The translations under genes were made by a program, and so were the position numbers. The notes beneath the pieces were generated by a model. That model did not search any database and was not told where the DNA came from. It was given only the letters and a program-made list of their open reading frames with translations. Positions 48,191-59,690 of a DNA stretch of 64,000 nt are shown piece after piece (position 1 is the first letter of the stretch; the number at the start of each line of letters is the position of its first letter). The DNA comes from Hofstenia miamia (Eukaryota > Xenacoelomorpha > Acoela), in contig SCFE01000039.1 of assembly GCA_004352715.1 (NCBI GenBank), positions 680,108-744,107 of the forward strand, read 5' to 3'.

Positions 48191-48550
48191 CAGATCCCTG
48201 TGGCACATAGATTTCACGTACTATTTGAGAGCCACATAAAAATATTTCAATGCAGTGCATTTTTAAGGAAATATCAATGGGCGACATACCTAGACTCTAG
48301 AAAACAAATTTTTGACCCCTCCAAAGGTTAATTCGACTCAATTCTGAGGATTTAAACAGCATAATTTAATTATACTCTCGGATATAATAATTTTATTTAA
48401 ATAGTGTAGTGCGATGTTCTACATGACTTCAATGCAATAAGTTATTGTCAATAAACTACATTCAACATAGCATACAAAAGAAAGATCAAGAAATTCAAGA
48501 ATTTTCTATTCCAAAATATATTTGAAATCCAAAAAATATTGACCAAAAAT

Positions 48551-50695
48551 TTAAGTAGTGTTTTCGAAAAACCTCTTCACAAAATTATGGTTCATATAAA
48601 TGTCAGTATATGGAAACTTGTTCCTGCGCTCTTGCTTCTTTAGGAATTTCGCAACAGCAGGCCGTGGGTCAAAAGAGGCTGTTCCTGAGCTATTCATACT
48701 AATAGTCATTCTGCTATTTATTCCTTCTCTAGAATAGCTGGATTGCCTTGAACTCTTGAGGATGTTGTGGCATGACATAGCTCTTTCTGGTCCACTGCTG
48801 TGTGGGCAAAAAAACAATATATGACTGTGCTAACTTTGCAAAAATGAAGATATTTGAAGAAGATAGTTCAGCCGGGATGTGTTATTGGTATAAGTGACTG
48901 GCCTAGGAAGTTTTGATGTAGCAAAGTGGCCAACGACTTATCCTGTGAACTCATGAACTGCTACTTTCCAAAGAGACCAGCGACTGCTGTCCTGCTAGAC
49001 GAAATCATAATGTTCTCCGCTTTAGCATCTATCATGTATGTTCTTAATAATTGTATCCTGTTCCTCATTGAGGCATTGTAACAGATATAAGGGTGCACTC
49101 ATAATGACTTCAGTTCTAACAGGAGCAACATCCCTCTTGAAAGTGACCAGTGAATTGTGTCCACGCCGTTGTGTGGAAAATGATTCTCCAGTATCTTGTC
49201 CATTAGAACCAAGGGGTTCTTCTATGCTTCCTGGCCATGGATGATCCTTCATGAGTGCAAAAGATCGCAGAGCAACATTTTTTTGCATTTTGAACATCCA
49301 TAACAGTTGTGTTGCACTTCTGGCTCTCCTTTTGTAGTTTTTCAAATATCCTCAACATGTCCATCATGATTGCAGTCAGTCGTACCGGCATCTAGTTTTC
49401 TTCACATACCCATGTTTTGAGGAAACCTTTTGCTGTTGCCTTTTCAGATTTTTCGTCATTTTCCAACAAAAAGGACCATTGTATTCTTAAAAAGGGTAAG
49501 TTCTTCCATATTGAGCAGATGCGCAACAAATTGGACTTCAAAAGCTTCTGGAAACCTGTAGAACTTCCCATCATTTTCTTTGGAAATTTTCTTCACTGAA
49601 TTTGTTCGTACTGCTGATGCCCTGCAATATGTAGAAACTGACTTTAAATTTGCTCTCCAGTGCTTCACTTCAGAAACATTTGCTTGTAAATCTTCGAAAG
49701 CGAGGTCAGATCTATGTGCAATACACCATTGACAAAGAACATCTCGTTCTAAGAATGATTTTAGCCTTGTCCATAAGCCACTTTTTCTTCCAGTGTTGGC
49801 AGCCTCACCATCAGTTGACAATCCAGTTAGCTTCTCCTTTGCAGTTTGTTCAAGGTCCAAGTTATTCAATGCAATCAGGACTGAGTCCAGAAGTCCTTCT
49901 GCACCATATTTGTCAGAATGGTTTCATTTAGAAACACAGTTTTCATCTCCCTTTCCTTTTCAAGGAATCACGAAGTGGCGAACTTGTTGTCGACCGTATA
50001 TCTGTCAACTGAACTATCTACCTGTAGGACGAAGCCTTCAGCTTCCTTTATTTCATCGACTACACCATTCATAATAACTTCGGCAACACAGTCTGCAATA
50101 TTACGATAAATATTGGGATCACGGTAATGTAGCAAGGATGACGATGGCTGAAATGAGACAAAACTCGAATCCAATCCATCTGTGCGGTATACTGCAATCA
50201 GGTTTGCACTGTGGTAATGTGCTAGTGACCTTGAAGGCCAAGAGTTGGCAGATAATGTCATTTGTCGACTATCATTGTGTACATCTACTGATAACTTTAT
50301 CAGTGTTGACACAGTCTCCATTTCATGATTCTTCAATACGTGGATCCATTGATGCTTTTCCGATCTTGAATTCCACATGTTTATGGCTTCATCGCAACGT
50401 ATGGCTGCACTATGGGCATCACATAGTAGATGATCTATTACTCTTTCTAGTTCTTTTGTTCCATCTCTGCGAATACCATCAGCTATTCGTACTAGGCCAT
50501 TCCTTGACTTTTTTCTTGCTTCATTTATGTGCTTACAACAAATGGTGCATTTCAAACCAGATCGCTTTCCAATTTTCACTGTCTCTAACTCTCCAAAATG
50601 CTATAACAACCAAAGTACATCAACTTTATGACCTTTATTCCACTCAATTTTCAGTTTCTTTGCAGGTATTTCACATTCTACCTTTTGGGTACTAA
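48551..50695 (-). pseudogene. hAT-superfamily transposase pseudogene
   Basis: Domains in order on the minus strand. Around 50690-50540: KVECEIPAKKLKIEWNKG, an in-frame TAG (50603-50601), then GKRSGLKCTICCKHINEARK and LLCDAHSAA, a zinc-finger-like C..C...H region. 50060-49968: EGFVLQVDSSVDRYTVDNKF, holding the first catalytic aspartate. A frameshift follows, then DKYGAEGLLDSVLIALNN. 49869-49700: LTGLSTDGEAANTGRKSGLW (TDGA..tG..sG, second aspartate) and LCQWCIAHRSDLAFEDL (the C.aHr..La block). 48817-48560: GPERAMSCHNILKSSRQSSY and DPRPAVAKFLKKQERRNKFP, the hAT C-terminal dimerisation region. The middle, 49570-49022, is split over several frames. The architecture resembles the ZNF862/KIAA1586-type hAT group. 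Several shifts and stops show that it is dead. Confidence 0.75.
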
Positions 50696-51008
50696 ATGTA
50701 ATTATATTATTTAAAATTCATTATTAATCATTAAATATGAACAACGATTAGCTATTTTTAAATGCTATGAAAAATAGGGAATATAATTATTAAAGTCTTT
50801 CTGTAATATATACCTATGTGACATGCAAAGAGAAAAAGACATCAAATATACGGACTTAATAATATTGAAAATGTATAAAATAATTAACAGAATTTCAAAG
50901 TCATTTTCTATGTCGTCCAGTAGCACAACATTTGCATTAACTGGGCGACACAAAAGTCTCACTGTGCGACTATGTTTAAAAATGCTATACTTCAATGATT
51001 TTGTTTAA

Positions 51009-51984
51009 ACTTTGTAGAACGACAAATTTAGAATATTAAAAGAGTAATACTGGATTTTCGAAACGTGCTCCGTTTGCTACAGACAGATGATGCATTTGGA
51101 GACATGCTGCTTCACAAATATTTTTCCTTCTCGTTAGTGCTTCTTGGAACAAATTTTATAGTTAATAGCTCTTAAAAGCTTTTTTGTATTTATTTAAAAA
51201 ATTGCTTAGTGTTAGAATAATATAATATGTTTACAAGACAAGGTCAATGTGAGAACGCTTTATTGAAAACTTAGTAATCATGCTGCATTGAATACACACT
51301 TGTTTTGCATCATGCATATCAGATTTAGTAAAATTTTTATTAATGCATTAGAATAATATGCATTATAAAATCGAAAATCGTGTTATTGCCTAGTATAAAC
51401 ATGTGACATTAGTTTGCAATGCCGTTACTACACTTGCGATGTACTTGTCAAGCTACCTTCTATCTTGGATTAGACCTTGAATTGCTGGTAGCTATAAAGG
51501 CTAAAACTAGTTTACTAAAGGCTGTTTACAAAACATTAAAATTATTGTTGTTTCGCTTCTGTCAAAGTTTGTAAGACTTTAATGAATGGAATTTTTTGTA
51601 AGCTTCATTAGAATATATTCCAAATTAATTATGTTAGAGTTTTTCACTGTCAATTGTCAAATTCAATAGTTCCACCTGTTGCAAATTCATTGACAAGTAA
51701 TTGGAAATTCAATCAAATTCATGTAATGGGATTCTAATGCTTAATACGGTGCACTTAAATAAACAATAAAATAAAGTACATTCAAAATTGAATTTATATA
51801 ATATTTTAAATATAATGTATTTCCAATTACATAAATTAAGTTGGAATTCATACAAACTATACTTATTTTGAAAATTTCTAAGAAATATTGAAAAAACTGT
51901 CAGTTATTCCAAATAATCATGATAAAACTTTTAAGCGTCATGATATTTCGCTAATTTAAAAGTTTTCATTTGTTAGCAATTGCT
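51009..51984. other. Non-coding AT-rich interior of the hAT element
   Basis: Lies between the start of the transposase and the right inverted repeat; no ORF of note. Confidence 0.5.
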
Positions 51985-52254
51985 ATTTGCAAAGTCTGGG
52001 AATCAGTGCTGTCCACTGGATATGAATAAAAAATATTTGTTACAGATATCCATGGATCATAATAGACAAAAATAAAGGCTAAACGATAAATGTATTCATT
52101 CTTATGTGAAATTTTTAAGTAGAAAAATTTAGAGTGACTTGACAGTGAAAATAACATCACTTTCTTACATAAATCTATAAAATTTATGCACGTGTACCAA
52201 TCACATATTACATTATGAGAACAAATTCCATGCTTGCTTTTGCATTGTGGGCCT
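51985..52254 (-). repeat. Right long inverted repeat of the hAT element
   Basis: Inverted copy of the left arm; core at 52013-52097 (CCACTGGATATG, ACAGATATCCATGGATCATA, CAAAAATAAAGGCTAAACGA). By eye the arms share perhaps two-thirds to three-quarters of bases in the core and less outside it. Confidence 0.6.
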
Positions 52255-55211
52255 ACTTATAATTTGAATGGATCAGCTGACAAAGCTTACCTATTTTGCT
52301 GAGCACATGGATGCTTTGTGGATCAATACATGTAAATTTTTGTAGATTGGAATACAAAGTATTTGTGCCACGTCAACCTTGCTGGTAATATATAAATTGT
52401 AGGAAATATTCAAACAGCATAGACTATTCACTGGTTAGCATGCAGTATGCTGCAAGGACAAAACAGTCTGTTTAATTTATTAAGAAAATATTTCAATCAT
52501 CTAAGATAGTTAATTGTCCTACCACTCATTTTTCTCTTTAAATTTCTCTTGCCCTCATTGATTCGATCTTGCCTACTTAATAAATCAAGGGAATTGTTTT
52601 CATAATGGCAGTGAAGAAATATTACTCTAAATGCCGATTTTGCCGAACGATGTATTTCAATCATGTTAATGACACACAGTTTTTAAATTTATATTAAGCC
52701 TAATTCTAATGTTGTAATAAATAAATAAAATTTTAGGAAATTCATTGATTTGCTTAATGTTTATAAGAAATTGTCAATAAAATAAAATTAAATTGACGGC
52801 TAAAAATTCATTTTTATAATTAGGATTAACTTTTCAAGGTGTTTATTGTTAAAAAAATAAGCCATAATTTGGGTTTTCTAAACTAATCATATTAATAATG
52901 ATAAGAATGTGGGAATTACATGTCCAAAATGTATGATTGTATTGTATGTCTAGACGAAAATTATTTTCTAAATATGCATGTTGGCTAGTCAATGACATTG
53001 CCAGTCATTTAGTTTGTCTATCCAGATGTAAGTCACACTTGTGTTAAGTTTTCATGTACAACTTTAAACAATATCTCTTCGATGAACATTTAGAAAATTG
53101 AAAAATTTATCAAATATATTCAGATAGAAAAAACTTACTTTGTGGTTGAAATTTAATGATCACATTTTTAAAATATATTTTTGAAAAAAAACAATAAGAT
53201 ATTATAGCTGAAGTCAAAAATTAAAAGCATTGTTAGGGATATGATTCACTCTACACTCGGCAAACAATATTTAATTTTTCTTAGTGTTAGGTACAAACTT
53301 CTTGGCAAACAGCATATTCTTATAATCAACTAACCGTTGTAGCAAAATAACAGTTACTTTGAATGATATTTGATAATTTATTCAAATTACAATTTTAACA
53401 AATAGTTTGCAGTGCATTTTCAACAGTGTTTGTTTATAAACTCATCAACAAAGTGTCTTGAAAAGTCAAGCTTTTTACATGACACTAGAGAAACTTCTTT
53501 AGAATTTTAGTGTATTTCAGCAACTTTTTGTAAAGATTAATTTTCAGACTTACCACGTGCAAAATTATATTTTGGACAGATTGGCTCACAAGAACAGAAA
53601 ATAAGTAGGTGGGAATAATTTTGCCCCACCCAATTCTTTGCGTGTATCAAAGCCCCTAGATAAATAGAGTTAAAGATAAAATGTTAGTTTTTGCCAATGC
53701 TTCGTTTGTTTTCTACAATAATTCTCACCTATTTTGCGAAATTGTTTGCTCCAGTATTTTAATTTAAGCATTTTTAATTCCATTAATTTTGTTATTTTAG
53801 AAGAAAAGCTACTCTCGTGATTTTTTAAAGTTATACTAAATATTATTGTAATTTAGTTTCAATAACTATATATTTGGAATTTCTTGAAGTATAATATCTT
53901 GAATTAAGAACTTGCAAACGAACAACACTTTTTACTATATTATCTGCCAAGAAAGTATTTTTTAAATACATAAATTTATTGCAAAAATTTGATTGCATTT
54001 TGTCGTGTCCACATTATCACCAACATTCAGAATTTAAAATAAATAACACAATAACAGTCAAGTGTCAAGTCGAAATTCGCAAGAGGAAACTTCTAGTTCT
54101 GCAAGAAAACTCTATAAAATGAGGGAATCCTTTCCTCGCGAGTTTGCTATAAAAGAGAACCTGTTCTAAAAATTTTGAATTCGACTAGTGTTATTAGCAA
54201 TTTATTAGAAACGGTATTATAGAAGAAGGGGCTGTTGCTATTCTGGCTGCTTGGCTCCCGTTTTTGACAGTTCATACCTAATGCTTACAAAATTTTATTA
54301 AGTATAGTATGTTTTGTAGCATGTTCACATTAATTACATTCTGGAATCAAGATTGTATTACATGTATAGAAACAAACCTCTTTTTTATTTCTAATGAAGA
54401 ACTTCTAAATCCTTGTGTTTTAGAGGGCTATAATTACCTCAGACATTAACAACGGCTCAATTCTAGTAGAAATTGCAATCTATTCAATAAATATATGAAG
54501 TTTTGCGTTCTTTTGTAAGGATTGCATTTTTCCATTTTCATGTTCTTAGATTAGAATTTTGCAATCTTAGTTTTAAAAATGTACTAAATGCTAAAACGAA
54601 ATTCAACAGTTTTCATTAGCTTTCTGGATTGAATAGTGCTTCGTGAATTCTATAAAAATTTATAGTAGTAATATTGATAAGAATCCTGAATATATCTGAA
54701 ATATTTTTTTCAGAAGTAATATTATTTTCATATTTCCAGCTATATATTAAAAAATAATATTCGGCGCCTGAATGATGTTCTGTCAATTTGATATTAGCAA
54801 GATCTCTCCAAAAAATTTGGTTAGATCTGTACAAATATCTTAGTCTAAGCAAATCCTTATTATAGCGCTAAACTGATGATGTTGCTTTCTGGATTCTATG
54901 GACATTTCGTCATGGATAAAGATAGTTCCTAAAATGGTATTGAAAGATGGCACTGTGCCAATGTACGTCGACATTTCTGATTCTGCCAATTAGTTCATTA
55001 TTAGTTAAAAAATGAGAACTTATAAATCAATAGTTGCTAGAATTGAAATTGGTAATCCAATACAATTTCTTTCTTGTGAAACACTTACTTTATTGTGATC
55101 ACATCAGTTACTAATTTAAATGCAAAATGTTGATTTTCCAGAAAATGTCGAAAAGTATTACAAAATTGTCATCAATTCTCCAATTATTTCCAAACACGTC
55201 ACTTAAATTCT
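52255..55211. other. AT-rich sequence; one possible 31-bp microexon
   Basis: At 53554-53584 (minus) a strong pyrimidine tract and acceptor TTATTTTCTGTTCTTGTGAG precede 31 bp reading PICPKYNFAR-G and a GTAAGT donor (phase 0 to 1). Otherwise only short AT-driven ORFs. Confidence 0.4.
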
Positions 55212-55234
55212 GATATATATATATATATATATAG
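55212..55234. repeat. (TA)n microsatellite
   Basis: TA run at the 5' boundary of the LINE. Confidence 0.9.
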
Positions 55235-55327
55235 AAAATATTTTGTTGCTGACTTTTCAAGGACAGCAGATAAGTCTTTTGCTATTGACGTGCTTAACAG
55301 TAGAATTGAAATTAACAGGTACGCACA

Positions 55328-55567
55328 ATGCCTTTTTGTATTTCCTGTGGCAAAAAGCTGGCTAATTTGACAACTGCTACAAACAAAACGATGTGCCCCT
55401 CATGTACGCAAATAAAATTTAATGAAACAACCTGTATGTTATGCAATGAGCAATTGAGATCAAATCAATGAACAATGAAATGCCACAAATGTCTTTGTCA
55501 TTATCATATATCATGTGTTGGGCTTGATGCTACTTATATAGAAAAGTCAAACAAAGACTTGAAAATT
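55328..55567 (+). pseudogene. LINE ORF1 piece with PHD-like zinc finger
   Basis: From ATG 55328: MPFCISCGKKLANLTTATNK, TMCPSCTQIKFNETTCMLC, NEQLRSNQ, an in-frame TGA (55469-55471), then KCHKCLCHYHISCVGLDATY. The spacing C-x2-C ... C-x2-C ... C-x2-C ... C-x2-C then H-x2-C is that of a PHD-type finger, as found in ORF1 of several CR1-group LINEs. The frame then runs into a TA repeat. Confidence 0.6.
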
Positions 55568-55573
55568 GGAAAA

Positions 55574-55597
55574 TTATATATATATATGTATATACAG
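55574..55597. repeat. Short (TA)n run between ORF1 and the THAP pseudogene
   Basis: TATATA with one TG; it marks the left boundary of the proposed insertion. Confidence 0.8.
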
Positions 55598-55605
55598 TAA
55601 ACGAA

Positions 55606-56657
55606 ATCAAGTAAACTTACATTTTACAGTAGCGTTGTAGACCAGAAACAGTTGAAAATACTGATTCTAATGTTCTTTCGCACTCATCATTAGTACCAAC
55701 ATCACCAATCCGTCCAAAGTGTTTAAGAAGAACATTGGGATGAGGAATCGGCAAAATTGATCGTAATGCATTATAGCAAATTCTACTAAGTAAGAAGATG
55801 TTAAAAACCTCATGAACAACAATTAAGGGGTATCTTCTAGCATCAACATGCGCTGCAAGCAACTTGAATTCTTCTGCTAGAAATCGCAATAAATTATTGC
55901 ATTCAAATTCAGATATGTGTTCTGAAAGAAACAAGGAAAATCGTTTTAGTTCATCATTTACTGAAACTGTCCAATGTTTTAATTTTGCTAAAATGGCATC
56001 TAATTGTGAAGAATATTCTATTTTACTAAACCCCAAGAACTCGGATATCATAATAGAAGTATTGCGAGCAAAAAATTTAAAAGTAAAATTTCTGGCACTT
56101 GATATTGTAAGGGTAACCTCTGGTGGTAACTTTCGAACTCAAAGACAAAATTTGAAAGGAATCATTTTCAATACGATGGAGAAGACTGGAATCTAATGGT
56201 TAAACATATTCTACCAAATGTTCCCATGAGCTAATTCGATGAATTAATGTAAATTGTGGTAATTCATAAGGAATTTCGTTTCTGGAAATTAAAGAAACGC
56301 GAAGTTCATCAATTGAGCAATCGAAATACTTATGTTTCTGTTCACAGTATGTATTTAGCAGCTCAAAAATTGAAGGCGGATCTTTTGGAAGTAAGTGACG
56401 GACTCTTCCAATTTTCTGATATCCTAGGAGCCAGTGTTTTTCACAAACTCCTATGTACTTTTTGATTTTTGGATAATGTTGGGTAAACGGCTTAACCATT
56501 TTTTCTGCTCATCAAAATTAGATGGAAATGAAAAAACGGTTATTTTTTCATTTTTAGTGCTGTCATAATTGCTACGACATCCTCCAACACAACATTTACA
56601 AGGCATGTTATTAGTATTTGTAAAAAAAGCTTTACGAGCAGAAAGGACATATTGCAT
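55606..56657 (-). pseudogene. THAP-domain transposase-like pseudogene
   Basis: Minus strand, ATG 56606-56604: MPCKCCVGGCRSNYDSTKNE then KITVFSFPSNFDEQKKWLSR. After a +1 shift within 56499-56451 it continues YIGVCEKHWLLGYQ and LLPKDPPSIF. This gives the THAP C2CH pattern (C-x3/4-C ... W ... C-x2-H) followed by the usual P-x-I-F block. Downstream are DSSLLHRIENDSFQILSLSS, a further stop, then 56051-55617: YSSQLDAILAKLKHWTVSVN, HEVFNIFLLSRICYNALRSI and DECERTLESVFSTVSGLQRY, as in P-element/THAP9-like transposases or their domesticated relatives. The last frame ends at AAAAT|GTAAGT, which could be a splice donor. Frameshifts make it a pseudogene. Confidence 0.65.
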
Positions 56658-56704
56658 TGCAAAATTTTATATTATATCGCAAGCCTACTTAATTTTGTAT
56701 ACAG

Positions 56705-57678
56705 TTGTTCAGTTGTGAGTTCGTGTTTAGAAGTCTGTGCTTATTTTCTAACAACGTGGATGGATTAAATAATAAATACTTAAAATTGGAAAGTCTGGTA
56801 TTAACTAAAAGTTTTCCATGTGTAATGATTCAAGAAACTAAATTAACTGAAGACATTCAAGATAAGGATGTTAGCATTAATGGCTATCATATGATAAGAC
56901 AGGATAGAAATCTAGAAAATTTTGATGAAAAAGGGGGTGGAGGAATTGTTACATATATAAATAAGACTTGTAGTATTACGAAACCCAAAATTTTATTCCA
57001 ATTATATTGCAATAATCTAGAAATTACAGCCATTTCATCCCGACCTAAATTTCTGCCCGCAAATTACACGAGAGTAATAAGTGGAAATATTTACATTCCG
57101 CCTAAAGCTAAAAAACATTTATGCAATGTGATCTTGAAAGACATTATGCGAATGGTATTTTCTAAATTTCCAAGTCATTCTTGATTTTTGCTGGAGACAT
57201 CAATCAAAAGAAACTTATTACTTTTGAAAATTATGGCTTAAAAATTTTTCCAGAAAACGAAGTAACTTTGCCATTTAAAACTCAACTAGATTCAATCCTT
57301 GTTACTAACAATGACATCTATTCTTTCAATAAGTGTGCACCAATTGGATTGAAGGTAATATACCATTTCAGTTTCGAATTATGGCTAAAAGAAACATTTG
57401 GAAGAAAGAAAAAACGTTCAAAACAGCCTTATAGAGTAGAAATTTTGTATGATACATCAATTATTAAAGAGAAATTAGCAACATGCAATTGGGAAGTTTT
57501 GTGTGATGGAAAAGATCATAATCAAATGGTAATAATTACTGAAAATACAATAAACAACATTCTTGATATGTCAAAGAAATTCACTCAGGTAAAAGTAGTG
57601 GCTAATGATCGTGTAATATGTCCCAAAACAAGAGAAATTTTAGGGGAAAAACAAATTGCAATAAAAAGGTGGCAATAG
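56705..57678 (+). pseudogene. LINE ORF2: apurinic-like endonuclease region
   Basis: 56705-57184 reads SLCLFSNNVDGLNNKYLKLE (the 'N.rgl..K...l' start), then CVMIQETKL (the QE.kl catalytic block), RNLENFDEKGGGGIVTYINK (the GGGv.y block) and VISGNIYIPP. A frameshift near 57181 leads to IFAGDINQK (catalytic GDxN, here GDIN) and, in place of the usual late D-H pair, PIGLKVIYHFSFELWL with H-F. These are the landmarks of the LINE APE-type endonuclease. Later residues to 57678 form the linker. Confidence 0.7.
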
Positions 57679-57757
57679 GAACTATAGAAATCAACTACAG
57701 AGAAAAATCAACATATTGGTTAAGAATGAAAGGAAAATGAATATCATCTATAGACGA

Positions 57758-57912
57758 TGAAGCATTACATAAGGAAGTTAAGTCAAGAATTCGTAAAGAG
57801 TAAGACCATAGGAAATTCACTGAACATCAAGCAACAATGAAACATCACATAAGGAATTTAAATAAAGAATTCGTAGGAATTCAATAGGAAATTCACTGAA
57901 CATGAAGCAAAA
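57758..57912 (+). repeat. Tandem duplication of about 77 bp inside the LINE
   Basis: Two adjacent units share ATAAGGAA, AAGAATTCGTA, and ATAGGAAATTCACTGAACAT, ending in CAAGCAA and GAAGCAA. The intact protein would read ALHKEVKSRIRKE and RKFTEHEAKL here, so the duplication is secondary damage. Confidence 0.7.
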
Positions 57913-59457
57913 TTACCAAATTTTCACTTTTTTAGGCACAATGCTGATGTTGAACTTGATGATCCTCTTAATATTACATCTGCTGATGATTATGGTTTTC
58001 CACAAGTAACTATTGCAGATGTTGCAAATGCTTTCTGTAAACTAGATCCACATAAATCAAATGGTCTTTCTACAATCCCCCGTTGGCTATATATATCATT
58101 TGCAGAAGAACTTGCTATAGCATTTCACAAAATCTTTAACTTAAGTATCCTCAGTCATGGAAAACTGTTATATTAGTGGCTGTTCCCAAAGTATCACACA
58201 TCAAAGAGGTTAATAGTGAAAATGTCAATAGGTTTCGGCCCAATAACTGTAACTCCAACACCAGCAAGAGTTCTTGACCATTTTGTAATGATCGAATATT
58301 TCAAGTTAATGAAACCAACATTAGATGACAACCAATTCGCATACAAGCATGGTTTGGGTACAACGGATACATTGATCTACACATATGATACTATAGCCAG
58401 ATATGTGAATAAAAAGTTAACAACTTCTGTAAGAGTTATTTTTCTCGATTATTCAAGTGCATTCAACACTATTTTACAAAATAAGCTTGTCAACAAAATA
58501 AATTAACATTCCAAATGGCTAACGGATTGCTGTCATAATTACCTAAAAGGTTCGAGTCAAATTATCAAATTAAAAAATGATACTTTTTACGAACCGTCAA
58601 TAATCCAAATTGGTGCTCCACAAGGGGGTCCACTATCAGGAGTTCTACTTACAGAGGTAACTAATGATATTAGTAATAAAGTCCTACGTTCACCTGATAA
58701 TGTGGATATTTGCAAACACTCTGATCACACGAGAATTGTTGGTTCATTACGGTACAACTAATCCACAAAGACAACTAGAGGATTATAAAACTACCATAGA
58801 AAAAGTTGTGCAAATGTCTGTGGATAATAATCTAAAATTAAATTTGAAAAAAACAGAAGATTTAATAATCTCTCACTTTAACATCAAGCGTAAGGAATTA
58901 TTGAAAGCTTCTAAGAGCCCTATAGTGATTAATGGAGAGAAAGTAAATCAAGTTACCCATTACAAATATCTTGGAATAGATTTGCAATGGAGAACTCAAG
59001 TAATATCAATATGCACGAACACAAACTTAACTATAATTAATCTGGCCCGCTTAATTAAGAAATGCTCTAAAACTCAGCAATGGATAGTATTTAAGACATA
59101 CATATGCCCTAATTTTCTATATGGATCAGAAGCATTTGCATATGGACTAGTAGAGAGAGAGACAAGAAAAATTTGAAACAACCAATTAATCTATATGGCA
59201 AAATATGTAAAGTAGCAAAGGAAGGTCTTATAAACTTTATCAATGAAAAATCCTTGACCAGATTCAAAACAATTCTTAACAACATACTAACCAACACTGA
59301 TCATCCTCTGAATAAAGAATTTGAATTTCTACGTATAGAAAGAAAAGACAGAAGAAACTTCAAGCAATCGAAATTTAATGGAAAGATCTACCAAAGATCA
59401 TTTATTCCGATTGTCTGCAAATTCCTAATCTATGGAATAGCACCCCAATTCCTATAA
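57907..59457 (+). pseudogene. LINE ORF2: reverse transcriptase and C-terminal region
   Basis: Blocks in order: VTIADVANAFCKLDPHKSNG (the LdphKs.G block); VAVPKVS and a shift to ITVTPTPARVLDHFV (RPItv...ar.lE); FAYKHGLGTTDTLIYTYDTI; VIFLDYSSAFNTI (first catalytic Asp); IGAPQGGPLSGVLL (QG..lSp.l); DNVDICKHSDHTRIVGSL, where the YxDD box (58717-58728) has become HSDH; DNNLKLNLKKTEDLIISHFN; THYKYLGIDLQWRTQ; VFKTYICPNFLYGSEAFAYG; NGKIYQRSFIPIVCKFLI. At least four frameshifts and one TAA (58503) interrupt it. Confidence 0.75.
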
Positions 59458-59517
59458 AATACATGTCTATTCCCCTTTACATGTAACATTTTATGTGTAA
59501 AGAAATTAAAACGGACA

Positions 59518-59690
59518 GATATATATATATATATATATATATATCTAAACATATACATATATATATCTAAATATATACATATATATATTTATATATATAT
59601 ATATCTAAATATATATATATATATATGTACATATATATATATATATATATATACTTCTATATACATGTATATATGTATATATGTATACGT
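59518..59690. repeat. (TA)n / TATATCTAAA repeat, LINE 3' tail region
   Basis: TA runs alternate with TATCTAAA and TACATA words. They lie directly after the LINE 3' UTR and may derive from its tail repeat. Confidence 0.85.

Larger units (their letters stand above)
47903..52254 (-). mobile_element. Degenerate autonomous hAT-type transposon, about 4.35 kb
   Basis: A broken hAT transposase gene (48551-50695, minus strand) sits between two inverted, diverged repeats (47903-48190 and about 51985-52254). I infer that these are the ends of a single element with unusually long terminal inverted repeats. The outermost bases start CAGTGGGCTGGG on the left and TAGGCCCACAAT on the reversed right; exact ends and an 8-bp target duplication could not be fixed. 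Confidence 0.55.
55235..59517 (+). mobile_element. CR1/L2-like non-LTR retrotransposon, broken, with THAP insert
   Basis: Order on the plus strand: 5' UTR, zinc-finger ORF1 piece (55328-55567), an opposite-strand THAP pseudogene (55606-56657), endonuclease (56705-57350), linker with a local duplication, reverse transcriptase (57907-58730), thumb/C-terminal region to 59457, then a short UTR and a TA-rich tail. Motifs such as LDYSSAFNTI and NGKIYQRSFIPIVCKF place it with CR1/L2/Rex-type LINEs. It is dead by frameshifts and an altered active site. Confidence 0.75.

Noticed and set aside
49038-50695. Plus-strand ORFs of 60-185 codons over the hAT region
   Set aside because: They are shadows of the minus-strand transposase, which carries all recognisable motifs.
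55864-56465. Plus-strand ORFs of 110 and 69 codons over the THAP gene
   Set aside because: Antisense shadows; only the minus strand shows THAP and transposase motifs.
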